Origin: Symbiodinium natans
Lineage: Eukaryota; Sar; Dinophyceae; Suessiales; Symbiodiniaceae
Reading direction: 5' to 3'
Assembly: GCA_905221605.1 (NCBI GenBank)
Contig: CAJNDS010002293.1
Span: forward strand, 451,126-515,125
Length of the DNA: 64,000 bases
Below the pieces are notes generated by a model that was not told the origin of the DNA, ran no database searches, and saw nothing but the letters and a program-made list of their open reading frames with translations. The position numbers and the translations under genes are program-made. This document shows positions 16,946-28,100 of this stretch, one piece after another. How positions within the stretch are numbered: position 1 is the stretch's first letter; every line of letters begins with the position of its first letter.

Positions 16946-18138
16946 TGCATCTTTGTTCTGGGTGCGTCGACTAAGAGCCTCTGCTGGACTCCATTTGCAT
17001 TCCAGCGCCAGTCAGCCCCCGAAAACTCTACATCCACAACCATACCGTACCATTACTCGGACCCTTACGAGTCCCAGACTACCGCCACAAAGGTACTCAG
17101 CAGGTACGGTACTCAGTACTCCAAGCGGCCCTCCGGTACCGAGAAGGAAATCGCGGTCTTCCTGGCGAGGGTACGAAGAGAAGCCCTACAAGGCTATGCC
17201 ATTATGCGCTTCTTTTAGAAGGGCCCTTTAAAACCCGGAACCTTCAAAAGGAGTTTGAGATGAGACGAAGAGCGGGAGCAGAGCCTTGCTCTGCAAGGCC
17301 CCGGCCTTCTTTCTCCGCCCTCAAACAAAGCCGAGCCCAGTCTCTGCTCTCCCCACACAATCCTACAAGCAGATTCCCCAAAACCAAGAAGAACCCCCTC
17401 GTTCACTTCTTCAGAGTCCCGAGGCTCCCGTGAGAATACAGCAGCTTTCGGCCCTGGTTTCAAGCCATTGTCGTAAGGTATTTTCTCAGAGTTCCACAGT
17501 ACGCACATAAGCACCCAACAACTCTACACTGTTGAAAGCTTCCTCTGCTTGGGTAGCCCATTTTCACTCTTGAAGAAGGTGGCGCTTCTCCAGTCTTAAG
17601 TGGGATGCCGTTTCCCTTGCAAACAGGTGTTCTCATATCCTGGATTTCCAGTTTGGCCCTCCTGGGTCTCGGCCGACGTGAGGAAGCCATAGTCATGATT
17701 TCTGCAAGATCGCAATGATGGGATGTGGGGTCTTAGGCTGTAGTGGGGAGCGGGCTGAGCATGGGCTCGGCACAACTAACAGGAGACACTGGAGAAGCAT
17801 GCTTTACTGCATAGTGTCCCTTCACCTCAGCCTAAAGCCGAACTGCGAAAGGCCACAAAAGGCCTAACACTCCAGGCCCAAACCCCGAAGGGCGCCCAAG
17901 CGCTGCAGGTCAGCAACACGTCACCTTACTACCCACACGGGACCCTCCCCTCCTCCTACTCACATTAACGCAACACCAAACTTGCGATCTCGCAGCCAAG
18001 TGACTGGCGCTGATCTGGCCAAGTACACAACATACGTCGCCACCTTCTTAGCCACCCAAATCCAAATCCTAAACCAGATCCATCCCTTTTGCCCTTTGCA
18101 TCCAACAACAAAACTGTTCAACCTCTGTACCACCCGCC

Positions 18139-18156
18139 GCGCCCCCCCCCCCCCCA
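18139..18156. repeat. Poly-C run
   Basis: About 15 consecutive C. Such runs are prone to length error in assemblies. Confidence 0.9.
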
Positions 18157-19254
18157 TAAAGGCCACACTTTGCGGATGTGATCTACCAAACCCCCCAAAT
18201 GGTGTAACCTACCTGTCAGTGGTGCTCTGGGCTACAAATTTGTATCAGTTCAGGGTGTCGAAAGCACCCATGAAGCAGGGCCCTCAATTGCAAGTCCATT
18301 CCTGCCTCAGACCCTCCGCCTCCGAGGCCAATGGCAGGTGTGAGGGTCCTGCAGAAGCCGAAGGCGCCCTTGGCGCATCAAGTCAAAGTCACGCTTCTGT
18401 GCTCACAGGACATGGAAAGCTACGTGGCCGACAAGATGGATAAGGCACAAAGTCTCGCCAGCTGCGCCTGGCTTCGCCGCCCAAAAATAGCTTGAGGATC
18501 TTGAAGACGTACATGGTCGTGAATCCTCAGCATTCCGGTGCATCTTCAGGCGGATGCGTTGGCCTGCCAGGTCGAGGTGCCGGCATGCTTTGGTGCTGGG
18601 GCTTCTTTTCTTCCAGTTCTGCATATATGTGCTGCTGCTCTTTGAAGTGGGTGATGCAGATTGCGTGCAGCAGCATCATGTCCTGGGTCCTGTCGGAACA
18701 AGTGAGGGTCAGAGGTTTGAGGATGTCAAGGTTAGGGGCAGCTTTCTTCAGTGTTGAAAACGGAGCTTTCCTAAAAGACTAGACCAGCACTAAGTGGTCA
18801 CGACTTTTCCTGGGCCTCGGAGTTGCGATCCGGTCTTCGAGCCTATAGAAAACGGTCCAGCTAACTTCATTGCTCACATCAATCTCTATCCTAATTCTGC
18901 TGGGATTCCTAGGAGGCATGAATGCTTAATACCCCGCCTCAGAAACATGTGAAGATATGGCACATGCTCGTAGCAGGTTTCTGTGCTTCCTGCTGCACAC
19001 GTCCTTCAACACAAAGTTTCCTACTCAAAGCTTCCTATACAGCAAAGGTTCAGGTTCCTACTTGTGCTTCAGGCAACGTACAGTCGCAATTCCTACACTT
19101 TCAGACTTGGTGAAAACGTTTCGTAAGCTCTTCACACTCTCAGTACACAAACTTCCTGGACTCATGTAGTGCAATTACTCCCTCACCCACCTTTCCAAAC
19201 AAGCTCGCCGATGAGTGTGGCGATGATGCAGCTTTCCTGGGCTGATCAAATTTA

Positions 19255-19320
19255 TTTTCTTCTCTCTCTTCACTTCTTTCCTTCTCCACTTCTCTTCTTC
19301 CTCCTTCTTCCTCTTCCTAC
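19255..19320. repeat. Polypyrimidine tract
   Basis: CT-rich sequence (TTCTTCTCTCTC, CTTCCTCCTTC) on the plus strand. Confidence 0.85.
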
Positions 19321-19582
19321 TGTGATCTTGCAAGCCTCCACGTGTTGTCCTGTGGGTTGTGCCAGTGAGCGCACGTTTCCCTTGTGGTACTTCGCCCCCC
19401 TAATTATTTTGACATTTTTTTATAATTCCAACTTGTTTTTGTTAGTACAAGGGTTTCCTAGTATACTGCAGAGGAAATAAAAGCTGTTCTTATTCAGACA
19501 CAAAGGAGGTAGAGGATTACACAGAGAATTTCCATCCCCTGTGGGCAGTTCTAGGAGAAAAAAGGGAATTAAGGACAGCTAA

Positions 19583-19728
19583 CGGAAAGAAAGAAAGAAC
19601 GACAGAAAGGAAGAAAGAAAGAGAGAGCAAGAAAGAAAGGAAGAAAGGAAGATAGAAATAAAGAAAGAAATAGAGAAAGAAAGAAAAAAAAAAAAGGAAG
19701 AGAAAAGACAGAAATACAGAACGAAAGT
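19583..19728. repeat. (GAAA/GGAA)n polypurine microsatellite
   Basis: Nearly uninterrupted GAAAGAAA and GGAAGAAA units end in a poly-A run near 19687. Frames on the minus strand are Phe/Leu/Ser monotony and are not genes. Confidence 0.95.
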
Positions 19729-19936
19729 CGTTCCTGATACGTTAGGAGCTTCGCTGCAAGAACGTGGACGTCTGTGCCGAGTTGAGGCCGGAGAAAACAT
19801 GATCTGGACCATGGATAGCCAGCAACGCACGTGTTTGGTAGCTGCTTCTTGTAGAGGCATCGTGCAATCAAAACTAAAGTGTCCCTGTGACTTTACGAAT
19901 CAACGAAAAACAGAGCTGATCTGCCTTTAGCGTCGG

Positions 19937-21265
19937 GTTCCCGTGCAGCATTTGATTGATGGATTCCGCACCAGTCATGAAATGAACAAGGTGAAACCGA
20001 TCGACTACAACACAACGAAGTCCTTCATCAATTGGGCAGCTGTGAAGGAGCATCATGACTAGGCCATGAACCCGCGCCATCCCTAGGTTGAAGGCACCTT
20101 GCAAGGTCCCGACTGCGTCGACATCTACTTCCAATGTGTGCTGGCAGGCAACTTGGCAGATCTCTTTCAGGAGAGGCAGCAGCAGACTGGTTTGCATTTT
20201 GCCCTTTATGGTTCTGAAGAGCATCCGGCGGCCAAACGCGTGATAGACGCGATGGGCAGCACAGCAGTGACCTGCAGAGAGACTGCGAGCTTCTTGTCAA
20301 CAAGGGGCAACGAGTTGGCGACTGAAGGTGCGTCTCGTCCTACCCTGGGACAGCTCTCGGTCTCTCGGTGGTTTGCACCGTTGTCCAAAACTACTGACCG
20401 CATTTGTGCCCTGGATCGCAACAAGGAGCAGGGTTCGCAGGAGAGCCGCTCTTGTGGAGATCGCTCCGATGCCGCATGACACTGCTCGCTCAAAGATGGT
20501 CGTTGTGGGAGGCTGCTATGGACTTGGTTCCAAGGACTTCACCTCCTCGCGAAGGACAGCCCAAAGCGGCATCAAGGATGATGTGACCCACCTGTCCTTG
20601 CCCGTGGGCCCCTGGCTCACGTTCTTCCTGCGGGTACCACCGAATGCAGCTTCAAGCGCAGGCCCCGCCTTTAGAGTAGCCCCTCTCTTAGAAGCTCATG
20701 TTGTTCTGTAACTGGTTCATTCGTGTCGCAGGCATACTTCAAGAAGGATGCCAAGAAGATTGGCGGCGTGACCATTAGCCAACTCAGGTTTGGACCCAAG
20801 CCCGTTCATGCTGCTTGCAATGTCCGAGCTGCTGGTTACCTCGCAATCCACAAGCCCAATTACGTGCTCAGCTACGTTCCTGGCATAATTAGCTGGGCCG
20901 CGTGCTGTCAAGTGTGTACATTTTGCACTTGACAGAGCTCCACTTTACAGCTGGTTGCACTGAGGACATGACACATTACCTGAAGTAGAATGCAGCGTGC
21001 ATCATCAACTGCTTGTGGGATGTGAGCGATTTGGAGAAGCTGAAATCCCGCGAAGATGCGCCGTGATCTTGCAAGGAAGAAGGCTGGCCTGAGTTAACCC
21101 AGCTCTCTTGTGTGTTGGACTTCGCCGTGCAGTTTCAGCTTGTGTGGTTATGTTTAGATCATCCTTCTTGCCGCAGGCCTTTGCATTGAAGGCCACGCGT
21201 CAGCATGATCATGCAAGCAGTCTTCTTCAAGCTCCGTCGCTGCCTGAAGTTGGGCTACTCAAAGG
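19937..21265 (+). pseudogene. Pyruvate:ferredoxin (or NADP+) oxidoreductase pseudogene fragment
   Basis: Segments in family order are recognisable on the plus strand. First frame from 19937: HLIDGFRTSHEMNKV, FINWAAVKEHH, AMNPRHP, DAMGSTAVTCRET and RICALDRNKEQGS. A shifted frame: VVVGGCYGLGSKDFT and KDDVTHLSLPVG, ending near 20610. Then from 20732: AYFKKDAKKIGGVTISQLRF and GPKPVHAACNV. Then KMRRDLARKKA near 21053 and MIMQAVFFKL from 21205. The intact enzyme oxidatively decarboxylates pyruvate to acetyl-CoA. TAG stops at 20060-20062 and 20084-20086, several frame changes and an apparent deletion before DDVTHLSL show decay. Segments are separated by non-matching stretches of about 120 and 90 bases ending CAG|G, which look like retained introns. 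The N-terminal third and the thiamine-binding C-terminus are absent. PFO and PNO cannot be distinguished. Confidence 0.85.
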
Positions 21266-23697
21266 TTGCCTTGATACCGTTGCGCAAAACATGCCAACCG
21301 TTTAGGCACGCTAGCCTCTCTTTGTCAAAGCCTGAAGCGCTCTCGGGGATCTTTGGGCGCAGACTTAAAGGCACGTCCTTGGCAGCACTTGCTATAATTA
21401 CACCTGTTCTTCCCAAAGCGCGCAGCACAGCCAAAAGGTCTAGAAGAGTTTTAGCTGTTTGGCCGGGTAAGGGTGGCTACTTGCTACTGCTCACCGTGAA
21501 AGGTCTTGTTCTGCATAATTGTCCTATACTTCGCTTCCACAGCATTCCGGGCAGTCGAATTAGTCACGGTGCAGGGTGTGAGTGCCAGATGTGCAGTGTA
21601 TGTCATGAACACTCATCCTCCTGTTCGTGTCCACGTGGTGTGGTGGAATCCTGCCACGAGCAAACATCTTCGGCACAGTTTCCTAGCGCCCGCCTGACAT
21701 GTTCTCAAGGCTATAGTTGTTGCTGTAGATGCAAAACGTGAAGCACTACTACATGCATAAGTGTCGACATCCAACTGTGCATCATCTGCGCACATGATGG
21801 ATGCCTGGACATACACATTTGTGATTGTAGACATTGGAGTGCCCTGCGACGCGATACCGACGAAGGGCTCATTTCTCTCTCGTGCTTTTGAGCGATTGTT
21901 TCTGGGCAGCAGCAGTCACGTCAAAGCAAAGCTACTCCCAAGCCAGAGGCCACGTGCCCTCCCAACCGCACCTGTGATTTCAACATCCTCAAACCTCTGT
22001 ACACTTCATGCCTCAGATGTCTAGCACCTCTCTTTGTCACCTAAGCAGAGCCAAAGCTAACCCCACCAACCCTGCACCCTAAACGGAAAAGAGAGCCTCT
22101 GGCTGGATCCTCAGCTGCACGACACAGGGTACCTAAGCCCTTGCACCCCCAACCCAGCCACCAAAAAAACATGCCCCTAAACGCCTTCGAAGCCATTTGT
22201 TGGAAGCGTGGCCGCAGGCCATGGATGTGCAGGAGGTAGCAGAGGCCGCCCCTTGTTTTTCCCTATCCCTTGAGGTTGTGTAGAGGTTGTATCCTTAGCG
22301 GTGCTGTTTTTGGAGAAGGGGAAGGGGGGGAGTGAGGGAAGGGGGTTCCTCGACTCTGAGGCGTTCTGGTCGAATAGTTCGGCATTTTTTTGGGCTGTTC
22401 TTGCTTTGTTCTCTTCCTGGAGAAGCTAAATCAGTCTGGCACGTCCCGTGTTGTGAAGGCTCCAGCCGTCCCAGCACAGTTTGCCTGTACCGTGGCAAAG
22501 GCTGGGACTTCGGATGCTTTCGGACAATTGGACATTATCCCTCGAGAAAAAGTTGCACGCTGAAGGCTCTAAAAGAAGAGCTCCTGCAGGCGACGCATGG
22601 CTGTATTGTGGGCTGTTGCCCATCTGGTCTTGTGAGGAATGGCGAGCCTTCCGTGCGGAAGTGCTCGGCGAGGTCATGCAGCTGATCCAAGGCCTCCAGG
22701 CTTGAGCCGTCCTGTGATCTTGCTTGCGCACAGCAGCACCCGTAAAAGACTTGCCGAGTGCTAGTGATCTAGTTTGTTTTCAATGCGTGGCAGGAGGGCA
22801 AGGCTGGCCATGCTGGCCCGAACCGCCTAGACCTGAGTAATTAAAAGTCCTGTTTCCCTTGGAGATATTCGGAGACCTCGCAGTTTGCAGTTGCCACGAC
22901 GGCTCAGGCCTTGACTGGATTAGCCGGGTGCGCCATGATGGGAAGGCTTGGCAACAACTCATGCCAGTCCTGAAGCAGCACTGTTAATGCTGAATACATC
23001 GTGCTGACCGCACTCTGCAGGGAGTCAGCCTGGCAAGTGCTGTCGGAAAGTTTCCCTTGCGGCAACCTTAGTTGTGAACCGACGCTGCCGCGTTCCCTAG
23101 CATCGCGCAGCATAATGTCGCAGCATCGTGCAGCATCGCGCATCCACAGGCCGGAGTGCCAGCCGAACGTCGAAAGCTTTGCGATCTCAGAGGTACAGTA
23201 GAGGCTGATGTTTGATTGCCGTAGCATTTTTTTTCCGGGAAAAGCGCGGCAGCGTGCGAGCTCACCAGCGACACTTTCAGAAAACAACATGCCCAGCCCA
23301 GCACGACGCCGTATTTACGTCAGCTTAAGTTTAAATGCCAAGCACGACTCTGCCTCATCACCGCATTGATGAGGCCAGCCGCCCATCCGTCGAGCAATTC
23401 CACCACATCCAGATTGGCAAAGCCATGCAAATTATCGACGTGTGCAGAATTTAGCGGAATCTCTTCAACACAAGCAGAGAACAGACGGGAAAGCCACACT
23501 CAGCAACCCGTTGCTTTTCATGTTTTTGACTTTTCATGTTTTCATTTTTTTGTACCCTTGGAATACCTTTGCTCTTTCAACATGTTCATCACATTTGCTC
23601 TGCTCACGCTTATGCGCATTCCAAACTACAAGCATTGGGGACGTTGTGCAGTCCATACGCACGCAAGCAGCAACTATTGATTTTTTAGGCCGAGCGC
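21266..23697. other. Unique sequence without a recognised gene
   Basis: No repeat array and no clear domain. A plus frame ending at 22705 (WLYCGLLPIWSCEEW, then EVLGEVMQLIQGLQA) reads gene-like at its end but has no recognised family. A CATCGTGCAGCATCGCGCA-type short repeat lies near 23101-23145. The T-rich stretch at 23520-23580 shows nothing. Confidence 0.45.
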
Positions 23698-23785
23698 CCC
23701 CGCTTTAGGGTTTAGACGGGGGGGTTTAGGGTTTAGGGTTTAGGGTTTAGGGTTTAGGGTTTAGGGTTTAGGGTTTAGGGTTTAT
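23698..23785 (+). repeat. Interstitial telomeric tract 1, (TTTAGGG)n
   Basis: It begins CTTTAGGGTTTAGAC, then a G-run, followed by about nine perfect TTTAGGG heptamers. Orientation is as at a right-hand chromosome end. Confidence 0.95.
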
Positions 23786-24002
23786 TAGGTGGTTCCCAAA
23801 TACTAATCCCCTCGGAAAAAGTACACTTTTGAGCATTCCATGGAAGGTTTAGAGCTAGGGTTCAGGATTAGGGTTTAGTGCTATTGAAACACACAATTCC
23901 TTGGAAAAAAATACATTTTTAGGTGGTTTACAAGCATAAAATACTGTAAATACCAGTACTCATGCTTGTATCCCAATAAAAAATGTACTTTTTTGGAGCA
24001 AA
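23786..24002. other. Spacer between the two telomeric tracts
   Basis: AT-rich sequence with near-inverted GTACACTTTT and AAAATGTACTTTTTT elements and an ACAAGCAT...ATGCTTGT inverted pair (about 23931-23970). One degenerate telomeric stretch lies at 23850-23880. No gene is seen. Confidence 0.6.
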
Positions 24003-24129
24003 ATGCAGGGTTTAGGGCTTTAGGGTTTAGACGGGGGGGTTTAGGGTTTAGGGTTTAGGGTTTAGGGTTTAGGGTTTAGGGTTTAGGGTTTAGGGTTTAG
24101 GGTTTAGGGTTTAGGGTTTAGGGTTTAGG
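24003..24129 (+). repeat. Interstitial telomeric tract 2, (TTTAGGG)n
   Basis: It has the same variant leader as tract 1 (CTTTAGGGTTTAGAC plus G-run), then about 14 perfect heptamers. The shared leader shows that the two tracts are duplicates. Confidence 0.95.
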
Positions 24130-24221
24130 AGGCCGTTTGTAGAGCCGAAAAGTGTGTGTCCGCTTTTTACACAAAACTAAGACTTAAATGTTATTGTTAT
24201 TGTTAATTAAATAAAATCTAA

Positions 24222-24377
24222 TTAACAATATATACGAACAAAACGAGAACTGATGTATTATTATTCAATACTTTAAAAGATGTGATCGAACGAGTGGAAA
24301 AATTAGAAGAAACAAAAAGCGATAAGGTCTATTATAAACTACCCGCAATAAATCTATGTAGCTACTCGTTAATCTGA
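24222..24377 (+). pseudogene. C-terminal tail of an unidentified frame, probably viral
   Basis: The frame is open from 24222 to the TGA at 24375-24377 with no ATG, so it is a 3' fragment. It reads TDVLLFNTLKDVIERVEKLE followed by KSDKVYYKLPAINL, a charged helix then a beta-like end. Its stop overlaps the end of the packaging ATPase frame by 16 bases in convergent orientation, an arrangement common in compact viral genomes. Family not recognised. Confidence 0.4.
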
Positions 24378-24772
24378 TCCGATATGGTCATCGCCTTCTC
24401 GAACCTTATAAAAAACATTCGGTTAATATCTTTGGCATTTGTGTTTATATACAGAAATGAATAAGGGGCGTCGTTTATGGCTAATCTATACATCTCGTAG
24501 AGTTCGTCTTTATTAACGAGTGCCGAATTTTCTTCTAAAAAAGAATTTACCTCGTTCATATTTTTAAGCCTAAAATTGAACAAAGCCGAAGCATTCAAGC
24601 GAACGATCGGGGCGAGGACATTGTATTTTTGTGTCGATAATAATACGGAGATTGCGTTATGTCTACCGCGTGTGAAAAGACTATAGATATATAATATCCA
24701 AAAGAAAATCTGAAAATCGATAAAGATTCGCCAAATAAATTCAAGGTTTTTATTTAATTTAATATAATCCAA
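24362..24772 (-). pseudogene. Viral A32-type genome-packaging ATPase, C-terminal fragment fused to repeat
   Basis: The minus-strand frame ends at TAG (24362-24364). About 105 C-terminal residues match the FtsK/HerA packaging ATPase style of large eukaryotic DNA viruses and polinton-like viruses. TRGRHNAISVLLSTQKY carries the polar sensor Gln, and PIVRLNASALFNFRL, EENSALVNKDELYE, PYSFLYIN and KDINRMF follow. The Walker A and B region lies N-terminal to this and is missing. The first 30 or so residues come from the AT-rich host repeat, because the same DNA recurs without viral sequence near 62000. The junction is near 24680. The complete protein pumps DNA into capsids; this piece cannot. The flanking DNA is AT-rich, unlike the sequence left of 24130. 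Confidence 0.7.
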
Positions 24773-25135
24773 TTCGAAAAAATAGAATGTATTTTTTGTC
24801 CGCTAAATCATCATTATCGAAAATCATCAGGAATAGAAAGATCTTCCGAATCTTGATTATTATATTGATTTTCTCAGGAAATTTCAAGAAGATCTCTCAT
24901 TTCTATCTTATTCTTATGATTTCGATCATAGAACCCAATGCCTTATTTTCATAGAAATCATCCATTTCCATTTGTCTGATATCAAATCAATATGATTCTC
25001 CTATCAAAATGAGAAGATTCAATAGGTCCTATCGAAATGGATCAAGAATATTTATGAAATCATTGATTCTCGATCGATATCGTGATCGCAAAAGTCCCTG
25101 GAAATACCTTACGAAGGGCTTATTGGAACCTACCT
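24680..25135. repeat. AT-rich block B0 (exit segment only)
   Basis: This segment, starting AATATCCAAAAGAAAATCTG, matches 62005-62455 almost base for base, and its ends match 36640-36895, 41600-41845 and 56090-56330. It leads into the first 550-bp unit through CCTACCTTAAGATCGATG. An open frame (RRFNRSYRNGSRIFMKSL) crosses it, but I find no family for it. Confidence 0.85.
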
Positions 25136-28100
25136 TAAGATCGATGATAGAAAGATCTGGAAGAAACTCGTCTTGTTTACTTCATTGTAAGGTCTTCAGG
25201 GTAAGGAAATTGTCACACACATGTTGTTTCTTCGTATTCCAGCAAACAGCCAACATGGCGACAAATCATGCCCATGGCTCGTATATGATATCACAACTCG
25301 TATCCCCTGCCTCATGTGTGATATCACAAGATGCAGAACCCAATGCCCGTAACAAATCATACCCCCTGCTATTTTTTCTTTTTACACTCGATTTGCTGGT
25401 ATCTGTATGAGGCATGGCAAGATGTACGAATTGTTGCCTGTGATTTGTTGGCATCTGTGTGAGGCATGGCAAGATGTTCGATTTGTTGCCTGTGAATTGG
25501 TGGTATCTGTGCGAGGCATGACAAGATGTATGACTTGTTGCCTGTGATTTGCTAAACCCTAACCCCTAAAACCCAAAAATTTTAAGATCGAAGATAGAAA
25601 GATCTGAAAGAAACTCGTCTTGTTTACTTAATTGTAAGGTCTTCAGGGTAAGGAAACTGTCACACACATGTTGTTTCTTCGTATCCCAGCAAGCAGTCAA
25701 CATGGCGACAAATCGTGCCCGTGGCTCGTGTGTTATGTCACAAATCGCATCCCCTGTCTCATGTGTGATATCACAAGATGCAGAACCCAATGCCCGTAAC
25801 AAATCGTACCCCCTGCTACTTTTTCTTTTTTCGATTTGCTGGTATCTGTATGAGGCATGGCAAAGATGTACGAATTGTTGCCTGTGATTTGCTGGCATCT
25901 GGGTGAGGCATGGCAAGATGTACGATTTGTTGCCTGTGATTTGGTGGTATCTGTGCGAAGCAAGACAAGATGTGTGATTTGTTGCCTGTGATTTGCTAGT
26001 TTCTGTGTGAGGCATGGCAAGATACACGATTTGTTGCCTGTGATTTGCTGGCAGGGTATGGAAACTGTTACACACATGATTTCTTGTTCAATCCTTAAAC
26101 CCTACACCCTAAACCCTAAAACTCTAAATTGTTAAGATCGAAGATAGAAAGATCTGGAAGAAACTCGTCTTGTTTACTTAATTGTAAGGTCTTCAGGGTA
26201 AGGAAATTGTCACACACATGTTGTTTCTTCGTATTCCAGCAAACAGCCAACATGGCGACAAATCGTGCCCGTGGCTCGTGTGTGATATCACAACTCGTAT
26301 CCCCTGCCTCATGTGTGATATCACAAGATGCAGAACCCAATGCCTGTAACAAATCGTACCCCCTGCTACTTTTTCTTTATTCGATTTGCTGGTATCTGTA
26401 TGAGGCATGGCAAGATGTACGATTTTGTTGCCTGTGATTTGCTGGCATCTGGGTGAGGCATGGCAAGATGTACGATTTGTTGCCTGTGATTTGGTGGTAT
26501 CTGTGCGAGGCAAGACAAGATGTATGATTTGTTGCCTGTGATTTGCTAGTTTCTGTGTGAGGCATGGCAACATACACGATTTGTTGTCTGTGATTTACTG
26601 GCAGGGTATGGAAACTGTCACACACATGATTCCTTGTTCAATCCTTAAGCCCTACACCCTAAACCCTAAAACCCAAAATCTTTAAGATCGAAGATAGAAA
26701 GATCTGGAAGAAACTCGTCTTGTTTACTTAATTGCAAGGTCTTCAGGGTAAGGAAACTGTCACACACATGTTGTTTCTTCGTATTCCAGCAAACAGTCAA
26801 CATGGCGGCAAATCGTGCCCATGGCTCGTGTGTGATATCACAACTCGTATCCCCTGCCTCATATATGATATCACAAGATGCAGATCCCAATGCCCGTAAC
26901 AAATCGTACCCCCTGCTACTTTTTCTTTTTACATTCGATTTGCTGGTATCTGTATGAGGCATGGCAAGATGTACGATTTGTTGCCTGTGATTTGCTGGCA
27001 TCTGGGTGAGGCATGGCAAGATGTACGATTTGTTGCCTGTGATTTGGTGGTATCTGTGCGAAGCAAGACAAGATGTATGATTTGTTGCCAGTGATATGCT
27101 AGTTTCTGTGTGAGGCATGGCAAGATACACGATTTGTTGTCTGTGATTTGCTGGCAGGGTATGGAAACTGTTACATATATGATTTCTTGTTCAATCCTTA
27201 AACCCTACACCCTAAACCCTAAAACTCTAAATTGTTAAGATCGAAAATAGAAAGATCTGGAAGAAACTCGTCTTGTTTACTTAATTGTAAGGTCTTCAGG
27301 GTAAGGAAACTGTCACGCACATGTTGCTTCTTCGTATTCCAGCAAACAGCCAACATGGCGACAAATCGTGCCCGTGGCTGGTGTGTGATGTCACAAATCG
27401 TATCCCCGGCCTCATGTGTGATATCACAAGATGCAGAACCCAATGCCCGTAACAAATCATACCCCCTGCTACTTTTTCTTTTACACTCGATTTGCTGGTA
27501 TCTGTATGAGGCATGGCAAGATGTAAGATTTGTTGCCTGTGATTTGTTGGCATCTGTGTGAGGCATGGCAAGATGTTCGATTTGTTGCCTGTGATTTGGT
27601 GGTATCTGTGCGAGGCCTGACAAGATGTATGATTTGTTGCCTATGATCTGCTAGTTTCTGCGTGAGGCATGGCAAGATACACGATTTGTTGTCTGTGATT
27701 TGCTGGCAGGGTATGGAAACTGTGACACACATGATTTCTTGTTCAATCCTTAAACCCTACACCCTAAACCCTAAAACTCTAAATTGTGAAGTCGAAAATA
27801 GAAACATCTGGAAGAAACTCGTCTTGTTTACTTAATTGTAAGGTCTTCAGGGTAAGAAAACTATCACACATATGTTGTTTCTTCGTATCCCAGCAAGCAG
27901 TCAACATGGCGACAAATCGTGCCGTGGCTCGTGTGTGATGTTACAAATCGTATCCGTTGTCTCATGTGTGATATCACAAGATGCAGAACCCAATGCCCGT
28001 AACAAATCGTACCCCCTGCTACATTTTCTTTTCACATTCGATTTGCTGGTATCTGTATGAGGCATGGCAAGATGTACGAATTGTTGCCTGTGATTTGTTG

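Larger units (their letters stand above)
14076..19936. other. Mostly unique sequence without a recognised gene
   Basis: Composition is balanced and telomere-like tracts are essentially absent. Several frames of 60-180 codons exist on both strands, but none shows a domain I recognise. The longest is a minus-strand frame at 15466-16014 (182 codons, Cys-rich, with CNECAKNC). A minus-strand stretch ending at 18527 reads plausibly (DMMLLHAICITHFKEQQ, then AELEEKK), and the other frame downstream of it contains TMYVFKILKLFLGG. These may be decayed exons. Repeats in the stretch are listed separately. Confidence 0.5.

Noticed and set aside
19569-19871. Minus-strand Phe/Leu/Ser frames over the GAAA tract
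   Set aside because: Translation of a microsatellite.
24880-25135. Organelle-like AT-rich coding DNA (RRFNRSYRNGSRIFMKSL)
   Set aside because: It looked plastid-like by composition, but no organelle gene could be matched and it recurs as part of the repeat.
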